Source: Thalassiosira profunda
Lineage: Eukaryota; Bacillariophyta; Thalassiosirophyceae; Thalassiosirales; Thalassiosiraceae
Length of the DNA: 11,315 nt
NCBI GenBank assembly: GCA_036939355.1
Contig: JALLAP010002394.1
Span: 1-11,315, forward strand
Direction: 5' to 3'
This document shows positions 1 through 7,412 of this stretch, piece after piece. Each line of letters begins with the position of its first letter. Position 1 is the first letter of the stretch. The position numbers and the translations under genes are program-made. The notes under the pieces are model-generated. The model saw only the letters and a program-made list of their open reading frames with translations, had not been told where the DNA came from and made no database searches.

Positions 1-233
1 CGCAGTCCACCCTCTAGGTAGACGCGTAAGCAGTACGTAGCCCCCCCCCCCCCCTCCCCTGCAGCGAACGCGCCCTCTGAACCGGGGGCGGAAGAGGTCG
101 GAAGAAGCGGCGAAGCGGCGCCAGGGCCGCAGCTGCAAAGGACATCTATTCTTCTGATTAGACGAGGAGTCGGTTAGCTGCAACATCTAGTGCGGGAAGA
201 GGTGCCATCAATCAACGATACCAATCCACAAAC
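1..233. other. Upstream region of the F-box gene, no gene seen
   Basis: This stretch holds no convincing reading frame. It contains a run of 14 C at 41-54, then a purine-rich GA/GC segment, and a less GC-rich stretch (about 140-233) leading to the ATG at 234 with the context CACAAACATGC. It is presumably the 5' flank and leader of the first gene, possibly with the end of an earlier transcript. No TATA box is obvious. Confidence 0.5.
41..54. repeat. Poly-C homopolymer (C14)
   Basis: Fourteen consecutive C bases, followed by T and four more C. The length of such a run is error-prone in sequencing, so its exact size should not be trusted. I see no function. Confidence 0.9.
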
Positions 234-1148
234 ATGCTGACCGACGAATGCGCCCTGCCGCGGCCGATCCTAGTGGATTCGATCCTCCCCTACCTCGACC
301 TGCACTCCCTCGTCCGATTTACTGGCGTCTCGAAGCATTGCAAGGATGCGGTATTTCGCGATATGGCAGGGGCGCACTGGAGCAAGGTGAACCTCTCCGG
401 CAATCAAGTCCTCACCGACGACCAATTGCATGCATTTCTGGAGAACATCGATGCAAGAGAAAACACAAAAGCGTTGTCCCTAGTGGGATGCAAGGGCGTC
501 AATGGGGTGGGTTTGGATCCACTGCGGGGGTCGAGGGTCCTAGAGGATATCGATCTGAGGGTGCTCGGGTCCCTCCCTCTGGCGGGCGAGCAAGGGGAGC
601 TGTGCGGCCCCTCCGGTCTGGATGAGGATGCCGTTTCTGATATTCTGCTCGGCATACCAAGCCTCCTGGTGACCGACACTGTCCTGCGCAGGGTAGTGAT
701 TCGACCGTTGCAGTGGAGGAGTCATGCCATGTCGCTTTTTCGCTGTACAAATTATGGCCAAGGTCTCCGCCCCCTCTTTGTTCACCTGGATGCCGGGAAA
801 CCCTTGGAGGGGCTATCTTCCGGTCACTGCTACCTGTGTTCCGTGCCAGTGAACAAACCCTATGATGTGCTTTGCTCGAAGTGCGACAAAGAGTACTGCA
901 GAGCTTGCGCCATCCCATTCAATTGCATGGATTGCGACAGTCATTTTTGTCAGTGGTGCAGTGCCGCAGAGGAATGTGCAAGATGCAACAAACGAAGCTG
1001 TTCAACATGCGCAAACCACGAATACGAATCATGCGGGGGATGCAATAAGATGTTTTGTCAGGACTGCAAGGACCAGGAGCTGGAGGGCTGCGTAGTGTGC
1101 AACGGATGCTACTGCTCCGAGGTGTGCCATAAGCGTGCGCATCGGTAA
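234..1148 (+). CDS. F-box-like protein with Cys-rich zinc-binding tail
   Basis: A single-exon 304-residue protein. Residues about 8-50 (LPRPILVDSILPYLDLHSLV onward) resemble an F-box, the part that binds Skp1 in SCF ubiquitin ligases. Residues about 55-110 look like degenerate leucine-rich repeats (VLTDDQLHAFL, TKALSLVGCKGV, VLEDIDLR). The last 106 residues (199-304) hold 23 cysteines, including ten successive CxxC pairs, and end in CSEVCHKRAHR, which resembles the end of a MYND-type zinc finger. A substrate-recruiting role in ubiquitination is inferred from the F-box; what the Cys-rich part binds is unknown. I associate this arrangement with diatom proteins. It converges on the coiled-coil gene, with 95 bp between stop codons. 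The start is the first in-frame ATG. The reading frame is secure; the F-box call is moderate because the motif is short and divergent. Confidence 0.8.
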   Translation: MLTDECALPRPILVDSILPYLDLHSLVRFTGVSKHCKDAVFRDMAGAHWSKVNLSGNQVLTDDQLHAFLENIDARENTKALSLVGCKGVNGVGLDPLRGSRVLEDIDLRVLGSLPLAGEQGELCGPSGLDEDAVSDILLGIPSLLVTDTVLRRVVIRPLQWRSHAMSLFRCTNYGQGLRPLFVHLDAGKPLEGLSSGHCYLCSVPVNKPYDVLCSKCDKEYCRACAIPFNCMDCDSHFCQWCSAAEECARCNKRSCSTCANHEYESCGGCNKMFCQDCKDQELEGCVVCNGCYCSEVCHKRAHR

Positions 1149-1243
1149 AACAGAATGGCTCACGCCCCAAAGTGCGTGAGAGAGGTCTGAACACAGTGTA
1201 CTTCTTAGATCTGTCTGTACATGATATCTATCTACCGTTCTGA

Positions 1244-2362
1244 TCAAAAATCTTGCCACCATTTCTTCTTCTTCGTCACCACTGTCTTCGAAGCTGCTGG
1301 TTTTGTGGCGGCAGTCTTTCCGTACGAATTTCTCCTCGGCGTTGCCTTCGCTGCACCAGCTTGAGCCCTCTTCAGCTCCTCGACCTCCTTCTCCAACCGC
1401 TTAATTGTGTCATCCTTGGCCTTCGAGACCTTCTTCTCCATCTCCAATTCGATCCGCAGATTTTCCACCGTCCCGCGCAAGTCATCGGCCTCCTTCGCAT
1501 TTGCCTGGGCCACCGTCAGCTTCTTCTTCATGTGAATTATTCTCTTCTTCAGGCTCTTCATCTCGTAGGCTGCCGTGTCGTAGGACCCCTTCGTCTCGAG
1601 GGTCATATCATCGAAGTCCCCGCCACCAACGCTGATCTTCTTCCCCGACATGTTGTTGCTTCCGTTGAGGTACTTTGCCCCTGGAGCCCCACCAGTGCTA
1701 CTTCCCCCGCCCACGCTATCCCCTCCCCCAATGAAGGGAACGGGGCCATTGGCCATCATCCTTTGCCGATCTCCCCTCACTATTTCCAGCTCCGCACGCA
1801 ACGCTGCCACTTCCTTTCGCTCGCACGCCAGGTCCTGCCGCAGCCGTTCGATTTCCTCGTACCCCCGCCGAGCGTGTTCTTCATACACTCCCACAGTTCG
1901 TTCCTTGTCGTCTGTGACGGATTTAATCATCTCCTGCACTGCCCGGATCCGCGCCAACTCCTCAATCTGTTCCGGAGTAGCCTTCGATTCGATGACCTGA
2001 TCGAGCTGCCTCATGTTCCCCTCCATCATCTCCATCTGGTCCGTCAGCCGCTGCACAACCTTCTGATTGGACTCCAAGCTCGACGTCATGGCGCTGTTGG
2101 TGGCATCGTTGCCCTCCTGCATGGAGTTTTTGAGGTCCTTCATCTCCGTGCACAAATCCACCAGGATCTGCTGGGCGGTGTCGTGATCCTCCCCGGAAAA
2201 CACATCCTTCTTCTCCCTCTTCTTCCTCCTTTTCTTCTCCTTCTTGTCTTCAGCCATCATTTTGTCGATGGGCAGCTTGTCCTTGTCGGCGGAGGTGGAG
2301 CCCGAGCGGACGCTCTCCCCGTCCTCCTCGGTGATTGTGGGGAGGAGTTCATCGTCCGCCAT
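1244..2362 (-). CDS. Coiled-coil protein, function unknown
   Basis: A single-exon 372-residue protein beginning MADDELLPTITEEDG. It has an acidic N-terminus, then a strongly basic patch at about 38-53 (DKKEKKRRKKREKK) that could be a nuclear or nucleolar signal. Two long charged helical stretches with heptad-like spacing, about 62-205 and 265-340, predict coiled coils. They are separated by a Gly/Ser-rich linker (about 208-250). The tail is Ala/Lys/Thr-rich and ends KKKKWWQDF, an unusual basic-plus-aromatic C-terminus. No catalytic motif is visible, so a structural or scaffold role is the only safe inference. The opposite strand carries an open frame over almost the same interval; I take it as a shadow, because this strand gives the heptad pattern and a sensible charge distribution. 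The start is the first ATG, preceded by TATAGAAT on the coding strand. Confidence 0.85.
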   Translation of the reverse strand: MADDELLPTITEEDGESVRSGSTSADKDKLPIDKMMAEDKKEKKRRKKREKKDVFSGEDHDTAQQILVDLCTEMKDLKNSMQEGNDATNSAMTSSLESNQKVVQRLTDQMEMMEGNMRQLDQVIESKATPEQIEELARIRAVQEMIKSVTDDKERTVGVYEEHARRGYEEIERLRQDLACERKEVAALRAELEIVRGDRQRMMANGPVPFIGGGDSVGGGSSTGGAPGAKYLNGSNNMSGKKISVGGGDFDDMTLETKGSYDTAAYEMKSLKKRIIHMKKKLTVAQANAKEADDLRGTVENLRIELEMEKKVSKAKDDTIKRLEKEVEELKRAQAGAAKATPRRNSYGKTAATKPAASKTVVTKKKKWWQDF

Positions 2363-2992
2363 ATTCTATAAACCACAGCAGGAGGGGGCAGTCGTTGTTG
2401 CAGCGTTGCGCCTGGTTGCAGCGCCAGGAGGCAGAGGCAGAGGGTGCGGCAAGCGGCAACCAGTCTTCTAGCTGGTGCACCTTGCACCCCAACGTCCGAG
2501 GGTATCCTTTTGCAAATCGCAATCACAGCGCGGCTAAACCAGGCCAAGGGAACGATACCAGGGCTGCCGCCGAGCCGTGATCATTGGCATCTATTGGCTA
2601 GGGGCCTGGTGGGGGTGAGCGTTGGCAGGTCGCGGGCGAGAGGAGGGCAGCGACGTGGTCACGCCCGAGAGAGGCGGGGAAAGGCAGAAAGTCTCTTCGC
2701 TTCCCGCACCAAGCTACGTGGAAATCAACGTAGGAATAAGTATCCACCCACCAACCCTCTTCAAAGCAAACTCTCGTGGCGTGCTCTCTTTGGTTGCAAG
2801 ACACGAAGCAAGGCAATGGCAACCTCTGGATGGAGGGGGGATGCTTGCACATCTTTTCTAATCTATTGCTTTAGCGTGGTGTAGTCTATTGTTGAAGAAT
2901 CCCCAAGTTGTTGCCGAGTTGCAGTGCTCCCGAGCTTTGCAAACCCGGCTGTCTGCCCCCACTTGGCTCCGCCCCTGCCGCACACTCCCAGA
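2363..2992. other. 630-bp intergenic region, 5' of coiled-coil gene and 3' of Iwr1 gene
   Basis: It lies between two minus-strand genes, so it should contain the 3' end of the Iwr1-type transcript (right side) and the promoter and leader of the coiled-coil gene (left side). A GGTGCACCT element at 2474-2482 and a TTTGCAAA palindrome at 2509-2516 lie about 110 and 150 bp upstream of the coiled-coil start. Open frames here (for example 2444-2884 plus) have no recognisable domain and a composition like random GC-rich DNA. No tRNA-like sequence was seen. Confidence 0.5.
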
Positions 2993-5146
2993 TCAACCCC
3001 CGTAGCCATAATCCTTCAGAGCGTAGTCGGCATCAAAGTTGAACTCCGGCACGACCCTCTTCCGAAAGTCCACGTTCCAGCCGCCGTCGGAATCGTCGTC
3101 CGACCGACCGTCCCCGTACGCGTCGGCGTCGCGGTAATCGTCGTAGTCCGAGTCCAGCCCCAGCGAATACTTCACCGACTCGTCCTCGGGGTAGTCGTTC
3201 CCCTCGTACCCCTCGTCGTTGGAATCGTGCTCGTCCTCCCCCATGGACTCGTCGCCGTCCAGGGTGTCGTTGTAGAATCGCTGGACGAAGCGGTCGTCGT
3301 CCTCTGCGGAAGATTTGTCCTCGCCAGAGTTGGGTTTGCGCCCCTTTTCGGCCTCGAGGACGAGCTCGCCCCGTTCGTTCCAGTAGCCGAAGCCCTTTTG
3401 CAGTTCGATGAGGGCGCACCGCGGGCCGCTCGAACTGTCGTCCTCGGACAGCGCCGAAGATCGCGTCAAATCGGGGATCGAGTCGGCGAAGCGCGGCCCG
3501 TCGTCCTTCTTCTCCTCCATGAACGCGCTGATGCCGCCCTCGTCGCTGCTCGCCGCCTCCTTGGTCGTGTCGCTTGCATCCTCGAGGCAGTACATTTCAT
3601 AGTAGTACTCGTCGCCGTTGGACTCGACGATGTTCTTGTCCGCCACCGCCCGCTTTTCGGCCTCGACCAGCGCCGCGACCACGTCGGCATGGCCCTCCCT
3701 CCGCGCCAGCCCCGCGGGCGTGTTCCCCTGCGCGTCGAAGATGGTGGGATCGGCGCCCATCGCCAGGGCCTCCGTCGCCCCCGCGAGGTCCCCCCACAGC
3801 GCCGCGTAGTGGAGGACGGTACGGCCTCGCCCCTCCTCAGCTCCAAGAGGATGATTGACCATCTTGCGTCCGCTCGGGGTGTTCCCGACGTAGCTGATCC
3901 GCGGGTCATTCTTCAGCACCGACAGGTGAGGGTATACAGTCCCCCCGCCCTGGCTGTGCAGGACCGACAGCGAGTATTCGATGAGGCGGAGGGCCGAGCA
4001 GTACAGCTTGTCGAGGTTGCTGTTGTTGCCGCCAGCGTTGGCGGCCGCGGCCCCTCCGTCCTCCTGCAAGAAGGCCGACTCCAGCACCGTCCGAGTCTGC
4101 TCGACGACCCACCCCAATTTTCGGCGCTTCCTCCTCCCCCCTTCCTCGCTTCCCTCCCCGTTCCCCTCGTCGTCGTCCGAGGGGCGGGGGCGCATTCGCT
4201 GCACCCTCGCCCCGCTCCCCAACGATCCGCTGCTCTCGTTTGTGGGGCTGCTGGCGATGGAGGAGACTTGGTCTTCCTCCTCTTTCAAAGTGACGTCGAC
4301 CACGCGCAGCCACTTGGATTTTTCCTCGCCCAGGGATTGCCACTTGGCCCGCGGGGGCGTGCCGGAGTGGGCGGTCAGAGACGACAGGGCTCCGGAAGAG
4401 TCGTTGTTGACCGCGGCCGGTTTGGCATCATGCATTTCATCCTCGTCGTCCTCCAGCCTCCGCTTCAGGTCGGTAATTTTGCGAAAGATGACGGTGCGCT
4501 TGGGCTTGGTGGGGGGCGCCGGCGTGTCCTTCTCTGACGATGATGACACTTTGCTCACATAGTTGCTGTTGCTACTCGCAGCTGAGGGAGGAGTGCCGGG
4601 ACGCGGAGGACCGTCAAACGTCCCCAACATGTCGTTGTTGGGATCCGTGGCATCCATATTGTTGAGAGGGTCGTAAGGGTTGTTCCCCGCCCCCTTCCCG
4701 GTCGGGGTGGCGAGCCCGTCGCCGGCAGCCCCGTCGTCCGTTTTCCCGAGGCCGTTGCTCACATTATTGTGGAGGCTCACGGCCGAGTCCAGGCGCTCAA
4801 TCAATTGGAGCTCCTCCTCCTTGCCTATCCGGCGGCGCCGCTTGGAGCTGGTGGCGGGGGTGTACGGAATTGCAAGCTGGATGCGGTCGGGGGCCGCGCC
4901 GTCGTTGCTGCCAGTCGCAATCCCATCAGGGCCGGAAGAGGGAACTGGCCGCCGCCGCTTGACTCTCAAGACCACGAGCGGCTTGCCGCCGCCGCCGCCA
5001 CCACCACTTCCGGTGGACTCCTTCGCCATCCCCCGCTGCGATTGGGGCGGGGCGGGGTGCTCCATCCCGCGTCGACTTGGTTGCAAGGCTAGAGGCCGCC
5101 GTTGCAAAAAAGTGAACTTTGAGGGGCGGACCGGAAATGAGCTCAT
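2993..5146 (-). CDS. Iwr1-family RNA polymerase II nuclear import protein with embedded ankyrin repeats
   Basis: A 717-residue frame. The N-terminus carries the Iwr1 signature PLVVLRVKRRR (56-66) followed by a second basic cluster SSKRRRR (100-106), a plausible bipartite nuclear signal. RTVIFRKIT lies near 216. Two ankyrin repeats occupy about 440-505 (GRTVLHYAALWGD, NTPAGLARREGHADVV). The Iwr1 C-terminal signature follows: DEYYYEMYCLED (about 510-522), then the acidic DEHDSNDEGYEGNDYPEDE (about 637-655), matching the family's D-x-D-S-N-x-E-x-x-Y-x-N-D-Y-P-D/E pattern. Known Iwr1 proteins (yeast Iwr1, human SLC7A6OS, plant DMS4/RDM4) bind assembled RNA polymerase II and carry it into the nucleus. 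This protein is about twice the usual size because of the ankyrin part and long disordered acidic/Ser linkers. Possible starts are M1 (5146), M28 (5065) and M40 (5029); M40 begins just before the conserved motif and may be the true one. The family call is from motifs only. Confidence 0.8.
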   Translation of the reverse strand: MSSFPVRPSKFTFLQRRPLALQPSRRGMEHPAPPQSQRGMAKESTGSGGGGGGGKPLVVLRVKRRRPVPSSGPDGIATGSNDGAAPDRIQLAIPYTPATSSKRRRRIGKEEELQLIERLDSAVSLHNNVSNGLGKTDDGAAGDGLATPTGKGAGNNPYDPLNNMDATDPNNDMLGTFDGPPRPGTPPSAASSNSNYVSKVSSSSEKDTPAPPTKPKRTVIFRKITDLKRRLEDDEDEMHDAKPAAVNNDSSGALSSLTAHSGTPPRAKWQSLGEEKSKWLRVVDVTLKEEEDQVSSIASSPTNESSGSLGSGARVQRMRPRPSDDDEGNGEGSEEGGRRKRRKLGWVVEQTRTVLESAFLQEDGGAAAANAGGNNSNLDKLYCSALRLIEYSLSVLHSQGGGTVYPHLSVLKNDPRISYVGNTPSGRKMVNHPLGAEEGRGRTVLHYAALWGDLAGATEALAMGADPTIFDAQGNTPAGLARREGHADVVAALVEAEKRAVADKNIVESNGDEYYYEMYCLEDASDTTKEAASSDEGGISAFMEEKKDDGPRFADSIPDLTRSSALSEDDSSSGPRCALIELQKGFGYWNERGELVLEAEKGRKPNSGEDKSSAEDDDRFVQRFYNDTLDGDESMGEDEHDSNDEGYEGNDYPEDESVKYSLGLDSDYDDYRDADAYGDGRSDDDSDGGWNVDFRKRVVPEFNFDADYALKDYGYGG

Positions 5147-5304
5147 AACCTTTTATCCCTGTCCATTCGTTTCTTTCCTCCATCCGCGCCGCCGGCTGCC
5201 TCGCTTGTCTCCTCCGCTCCGCAGGCTGTCGCCCTATCCTCCCACTTCCCAGGCCTTGCATGACCGGGGTGCTTCCTCGGCTTATTCATCGATCCATCGC
5301 CATC
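5147..5304. promoter_or_regulatory. Divergent promoter region between Iwr1-type and phosphatase-like genes
   Basis: The two flanking genes point away from each other, so their promoters must share this short interval (up to about 275 bp if the Iwr1-type protein starts at 5029). It is C/T-rich on the plus strand. TTGCAA occurs twice nearby, at 5081-5086 and 5102-5107. No TATA box is evident. Promoter function is inferred from gene orientation only. Confidence 0.45.
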
Positions 5305-5982
5305 ATGGCACAATCCGCGCCACGCGATCGCGCATCGTTGCCATCTCTGCCCTCACTTCCACTATCCGACGATGACCGCAAATCGCACGCCTTCAGCAAT
5401 GCGGCCAACTGGGTGATACCCAACGTGCTGATGCAGGGAGGCCGCCCTGAATTGCGTGAACAGGTTCGCAACATCGTGAAGGACGGAGGAGTGTGGACCT
5501 TCGTATCGTTGCAAGCGGAATGCGTCCCGGAGGAGGGCTCGGTCCTCCTCGATGATGGAGGAGACCGGAAACCTATACCGAAAGACCTTCCGGGATATGC
5601 AAAACACGTGACATCAGCTGTGAACGAGTTGGGCGAAGGTCCACCGCCGTCCTTTGTCTATTTTGGCATCTTCGGGATGCAAACTGCAAAGTCGACGGAG
5701 AGCCTCTCCAGCGCCGTTATGGATCTAGCTGAACGCATCCGACGGGGAGAAAAAATGTATGTCCACTGTGGAGGGGGCGCGGGACGAGCGGGCCTCGTTT
5801 GCGCCTGCCTGTTGGGTGCACTGTACGAGGAGTTGGACGCAGATGCGGCGATGCAATATACCACCGGCTTGTGCCAGTGTCGCAATTTGGACGGGAGGGA
5901 GGACTTTCACTGCTCGAGCCCCGAGACGGAGGGGCAGAGAGGGCAGGTCCGGGAATTCTTCGAGAGGATACGTTCCAAATGA
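5305..5982 (+). CDS. Protein tyrosine / dual-specificity phosphatase-like protein
   Basis: A 225-residue protein from the ATG at 5305; an in-frame ATG at 5260 would add 15 residues. I chose 5305 because its context (GCCATCATGG) is better. The signature loop MYVHCGGGAGRAG gives the HCX5R motif, with Cys155 and Arg161 (Cys170/Arg176 from the longer start). The preceding SLSSAVMDLAERIRRGEK helix and the NWVIPNVLMQGGRPE opening are typical of the small PTPs of algae and bacteria. The tail SPETEGQRGQVREFFERI also fits. Two departures stand out. The place where relatives usually have FPI-x-D, the general acid, reads FGIFGM, so Gly124 stands in for Asp. The residue after the Arg is Ala rather than Ser/Thr. 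Activity may therefore be slow or lost, while phospho-substrate binding could remain. No signal peptide or membrane segment is seen, so it is probably cytosolic. The fold call is firm; the substrate is unknown. Confidence 0.85.
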   Translation: MAQSAPRDRASLPSLPSLPLSDDDRKSHAFSNAANWVIPNVLMQGGRPELREQVRNIVKDGGVWTFVSLQAECVPEEGSVLLDDGGDRKPIPKDLPGYAKHVTSAVNELGEGPPPSFVYFGIFGMQTAKSTESLSSAVMDLAERIRRGEKMYVHCGGGAGRAGLVCACLLGALYEELDADAAMQYTTGLCQCRNLDGREDFHCSSPETEGQRGQVREFFERIRSK

Positions 5983-6026
5983 TGAGACAAAGGCGGAAGA
6001 AGGGCAGGCTAGCTTTGGTTGCAGAG

Positions 6027-7412
6027 CTATTTCTTCTCCTCGGATTTCTGCTCCTCCTCTATCAGGTCCACATACTGCTCAATCTTGTCCAATCCATCCT
6101 GAAGTTGCTTTTCGGAGAGATCGTCCCAATCGTTTAGTGCCTCCAAGACGCTCGGTTCTATGTCCGTCGCCGACTCCGTTCCTATCGTCTGCCGGTCCTT
6201 TGCGAGTTTGGCTTCGTCTGCAAACGCGGACACAACCTTCTTTGTAATATCGCCAAATTCGTAAGATTCTTTGCCGGTGTAGCTCTGGACTGCATTGGCA
6301 ATCGTTCGCTTGGTGGCATCGCCCAGCTTGTAATTCTCATCTCCCAAGAGTGACTTCTTCAGTCGTTTGTCGAGCTCCATTGCTAGCGCACTGGTAATCT
6401 TTCCGGCAACATCATTGACCAATGAGAAGTTGAGCAATTCCACCAGAAGCTTCACGGGCATGAATCCAGCTAAGAGTGTGGAGAATAAGAGTGTGTATCA
6501 GGTCAGCCACAAATGTCCTCCCAATCACACGACGAACAAAGACACAAAACTCACCGACAGGGCTAATGCTAGCCTCGAAGATGGCCAGCGCCTTCAAGAG
6601 CATGAACAAGTCATCCATTGTGTATTGTCCGGTTGCAATTCGCCTCATGATCTCTTTTGTCAAGTCCCCAAACTGGTAAGATTCCTTGTCGGTGTATTTG
6701 TTTACCTCTGCCTTGATTTTGCTGTCCACCCATCGACTTTGGGTGCGTGGGAATGCACAGAAGGAGTTATCAGATGCTGTGATGCAGGCACTGCAATTGC
6801 CTTTGATGCGATACTCACCTCAAATCGCCAAATTCGTATTCCTCCTCTCCAGTGAGATCGTTCACTTTGTCTTTGATTGAGGAATCGATTGCCCGGGACA
6901 GATCTAAAGTTGCAATACAGTTGAGATATGAGCAGTTGTGCGGATTTGCATGCATGCGCCAGATAGTTCACCCACCTCCAAACTCGTACGGTTTGCCCGT
7001 GATCTTCTCAATCCTGCCACCAATCAGAGATTTTGTAACTGCAGAGAGAATGATGGGCACGTGACGTGAGCGCCTGCGCTTTTGCAAAGGCGGAGATGCA
7101 ACGAAACGAGACGAGGCAACACTCACTGTCGCCGAACCGATATCCCTTCTTGCCGTCATCGCCCTTGCCATCGCCGCCCGTCGTCGCCTGCAACACCAGA
7201 CATCTATATCCCCCGCGGAATATGCCCCTCTCATTATTTCTCGACCAAAACAGAGACGGCAGCGAACGGGGCAGGTCTCCTGATGGAAAGTCCACGGAAG
7301 AGTCACCGAATGACGTCGCTTCCCGAAGAGTCCTCGACGTGAGCTCGCGGTAGGTGAACGCTGCGGCGTGGGCGTGGAGGGCGGCCGCGAGGATTAGTAG
7401 ACGCGGATGCAT
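6027..7412 (-). CDS. Five-exon gene for a probable plastid protein with YxFGD repeats
   Basis: I assembled five exons on the minus strand: 7412-7127, 7038-6976, 6903-6819, 6736-6555 and 6469-6027. All introns are GT-AG, and the frame closes at 352 residues. Residues 1-18 form a signal peptide (MHPRLLILAAALHAHAAA) followed by Phe19, an ASAF-like site, then a Ser/Thr/Arg-rich stretch, suggesting heterokont plastid import. The mature part has six modules of about 22-26 residues, each marked Y-x-F/L-G-D-x-(T/S)-(K/R): Phe/Leu at 93, 115, 141, 167, 254 and 277. They are followed by amphipathic helices and often T-G-K-E before the next Y. Modules 4 and 5 are separated by a more hydrophobic helical stretch (about 188-248). 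The C-terminus is acidic. I do not recognise a named family, and no catalytic residues are apparent; a repeat scaffold or membrane-associated role is only a guess. The exon structure is strongly supported because each splice rebuilds the repeat motif. Confidence 0.8.
6470..6554 (-). other. Intron 4 of the YxFGD repeat gene (85 bp)
   Basis: On the coding strand it begins GTGAGT and ends CTTAG. Splicing joins the SPV and AGF codons in phase 1, within the hydrophobic spacer rather than a repeat. Confidence 0.8.
6737..6818 (-). other. Intron 3 of the YxFGD repeat gene (82 bp)
   Basis: Donor AG|GTGAGT and acceptor CCAAAG on the coding strand, phase 2. Splicing rebuilds YEFGDL-S-RWV across the junction. 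CTGATAAC inside it may be the branch point. Confidence 0.85.
6904..6975 (-). other. Intron 2 of the YxFGD repeat gene (72 bp)
   Basis: Donor AG|GTGGGT and acceptor CTTTAG on the coding strand, phase 1. Splicing completes the Asp codon of YEFG-D-LSR. Confidence 0.85.
7039..7126 (-). other. Intron 1 of the YxFGD repeat gene (88 bp)
   Basis: Donor CGACA|GTGAGT and acceptor CTCTGCAG on the coding strand, phase 1, with a pyrimidine-rich stretch before the acceptor. Splicing gives YRFGD-I-TKSL, matching the other repeats. Confidence 0.85.

Noticed and set aside
1253..2371. Plus-strand open frame of 372 codons opposite the coiled-coil gene
   Set aside because: It mirrors the coiled-coil gene almost exactly; its Leu/His/Pro/Arg-rich translation has no domain, while the minus strand shows heptads and a charged layout.
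2444..2884. Plus-strand 146-codon frame in the intergenic region
   Set aside because: No domain, no convincing composition, and no downstream context suggesting a gene.
2924..4537. Plus-strand open frame of 537 codons opposite the Iwr1-type gene
   Set aside because: It is the antisense of acidic and Ser-rich codons in GC-rich DNA; the minus strand carries the Iwr1 and ankyrin motifs.
7127..7412. A further intron inside exon 1 of the YxFGD gene (GTGACT donor to TTGCAG acceptor)
   Set aside because: The donor is in phase 1, and joining it to that acceptor gives a stop codon within a few residues; reading straight through leaves the frame open to the first repeat.
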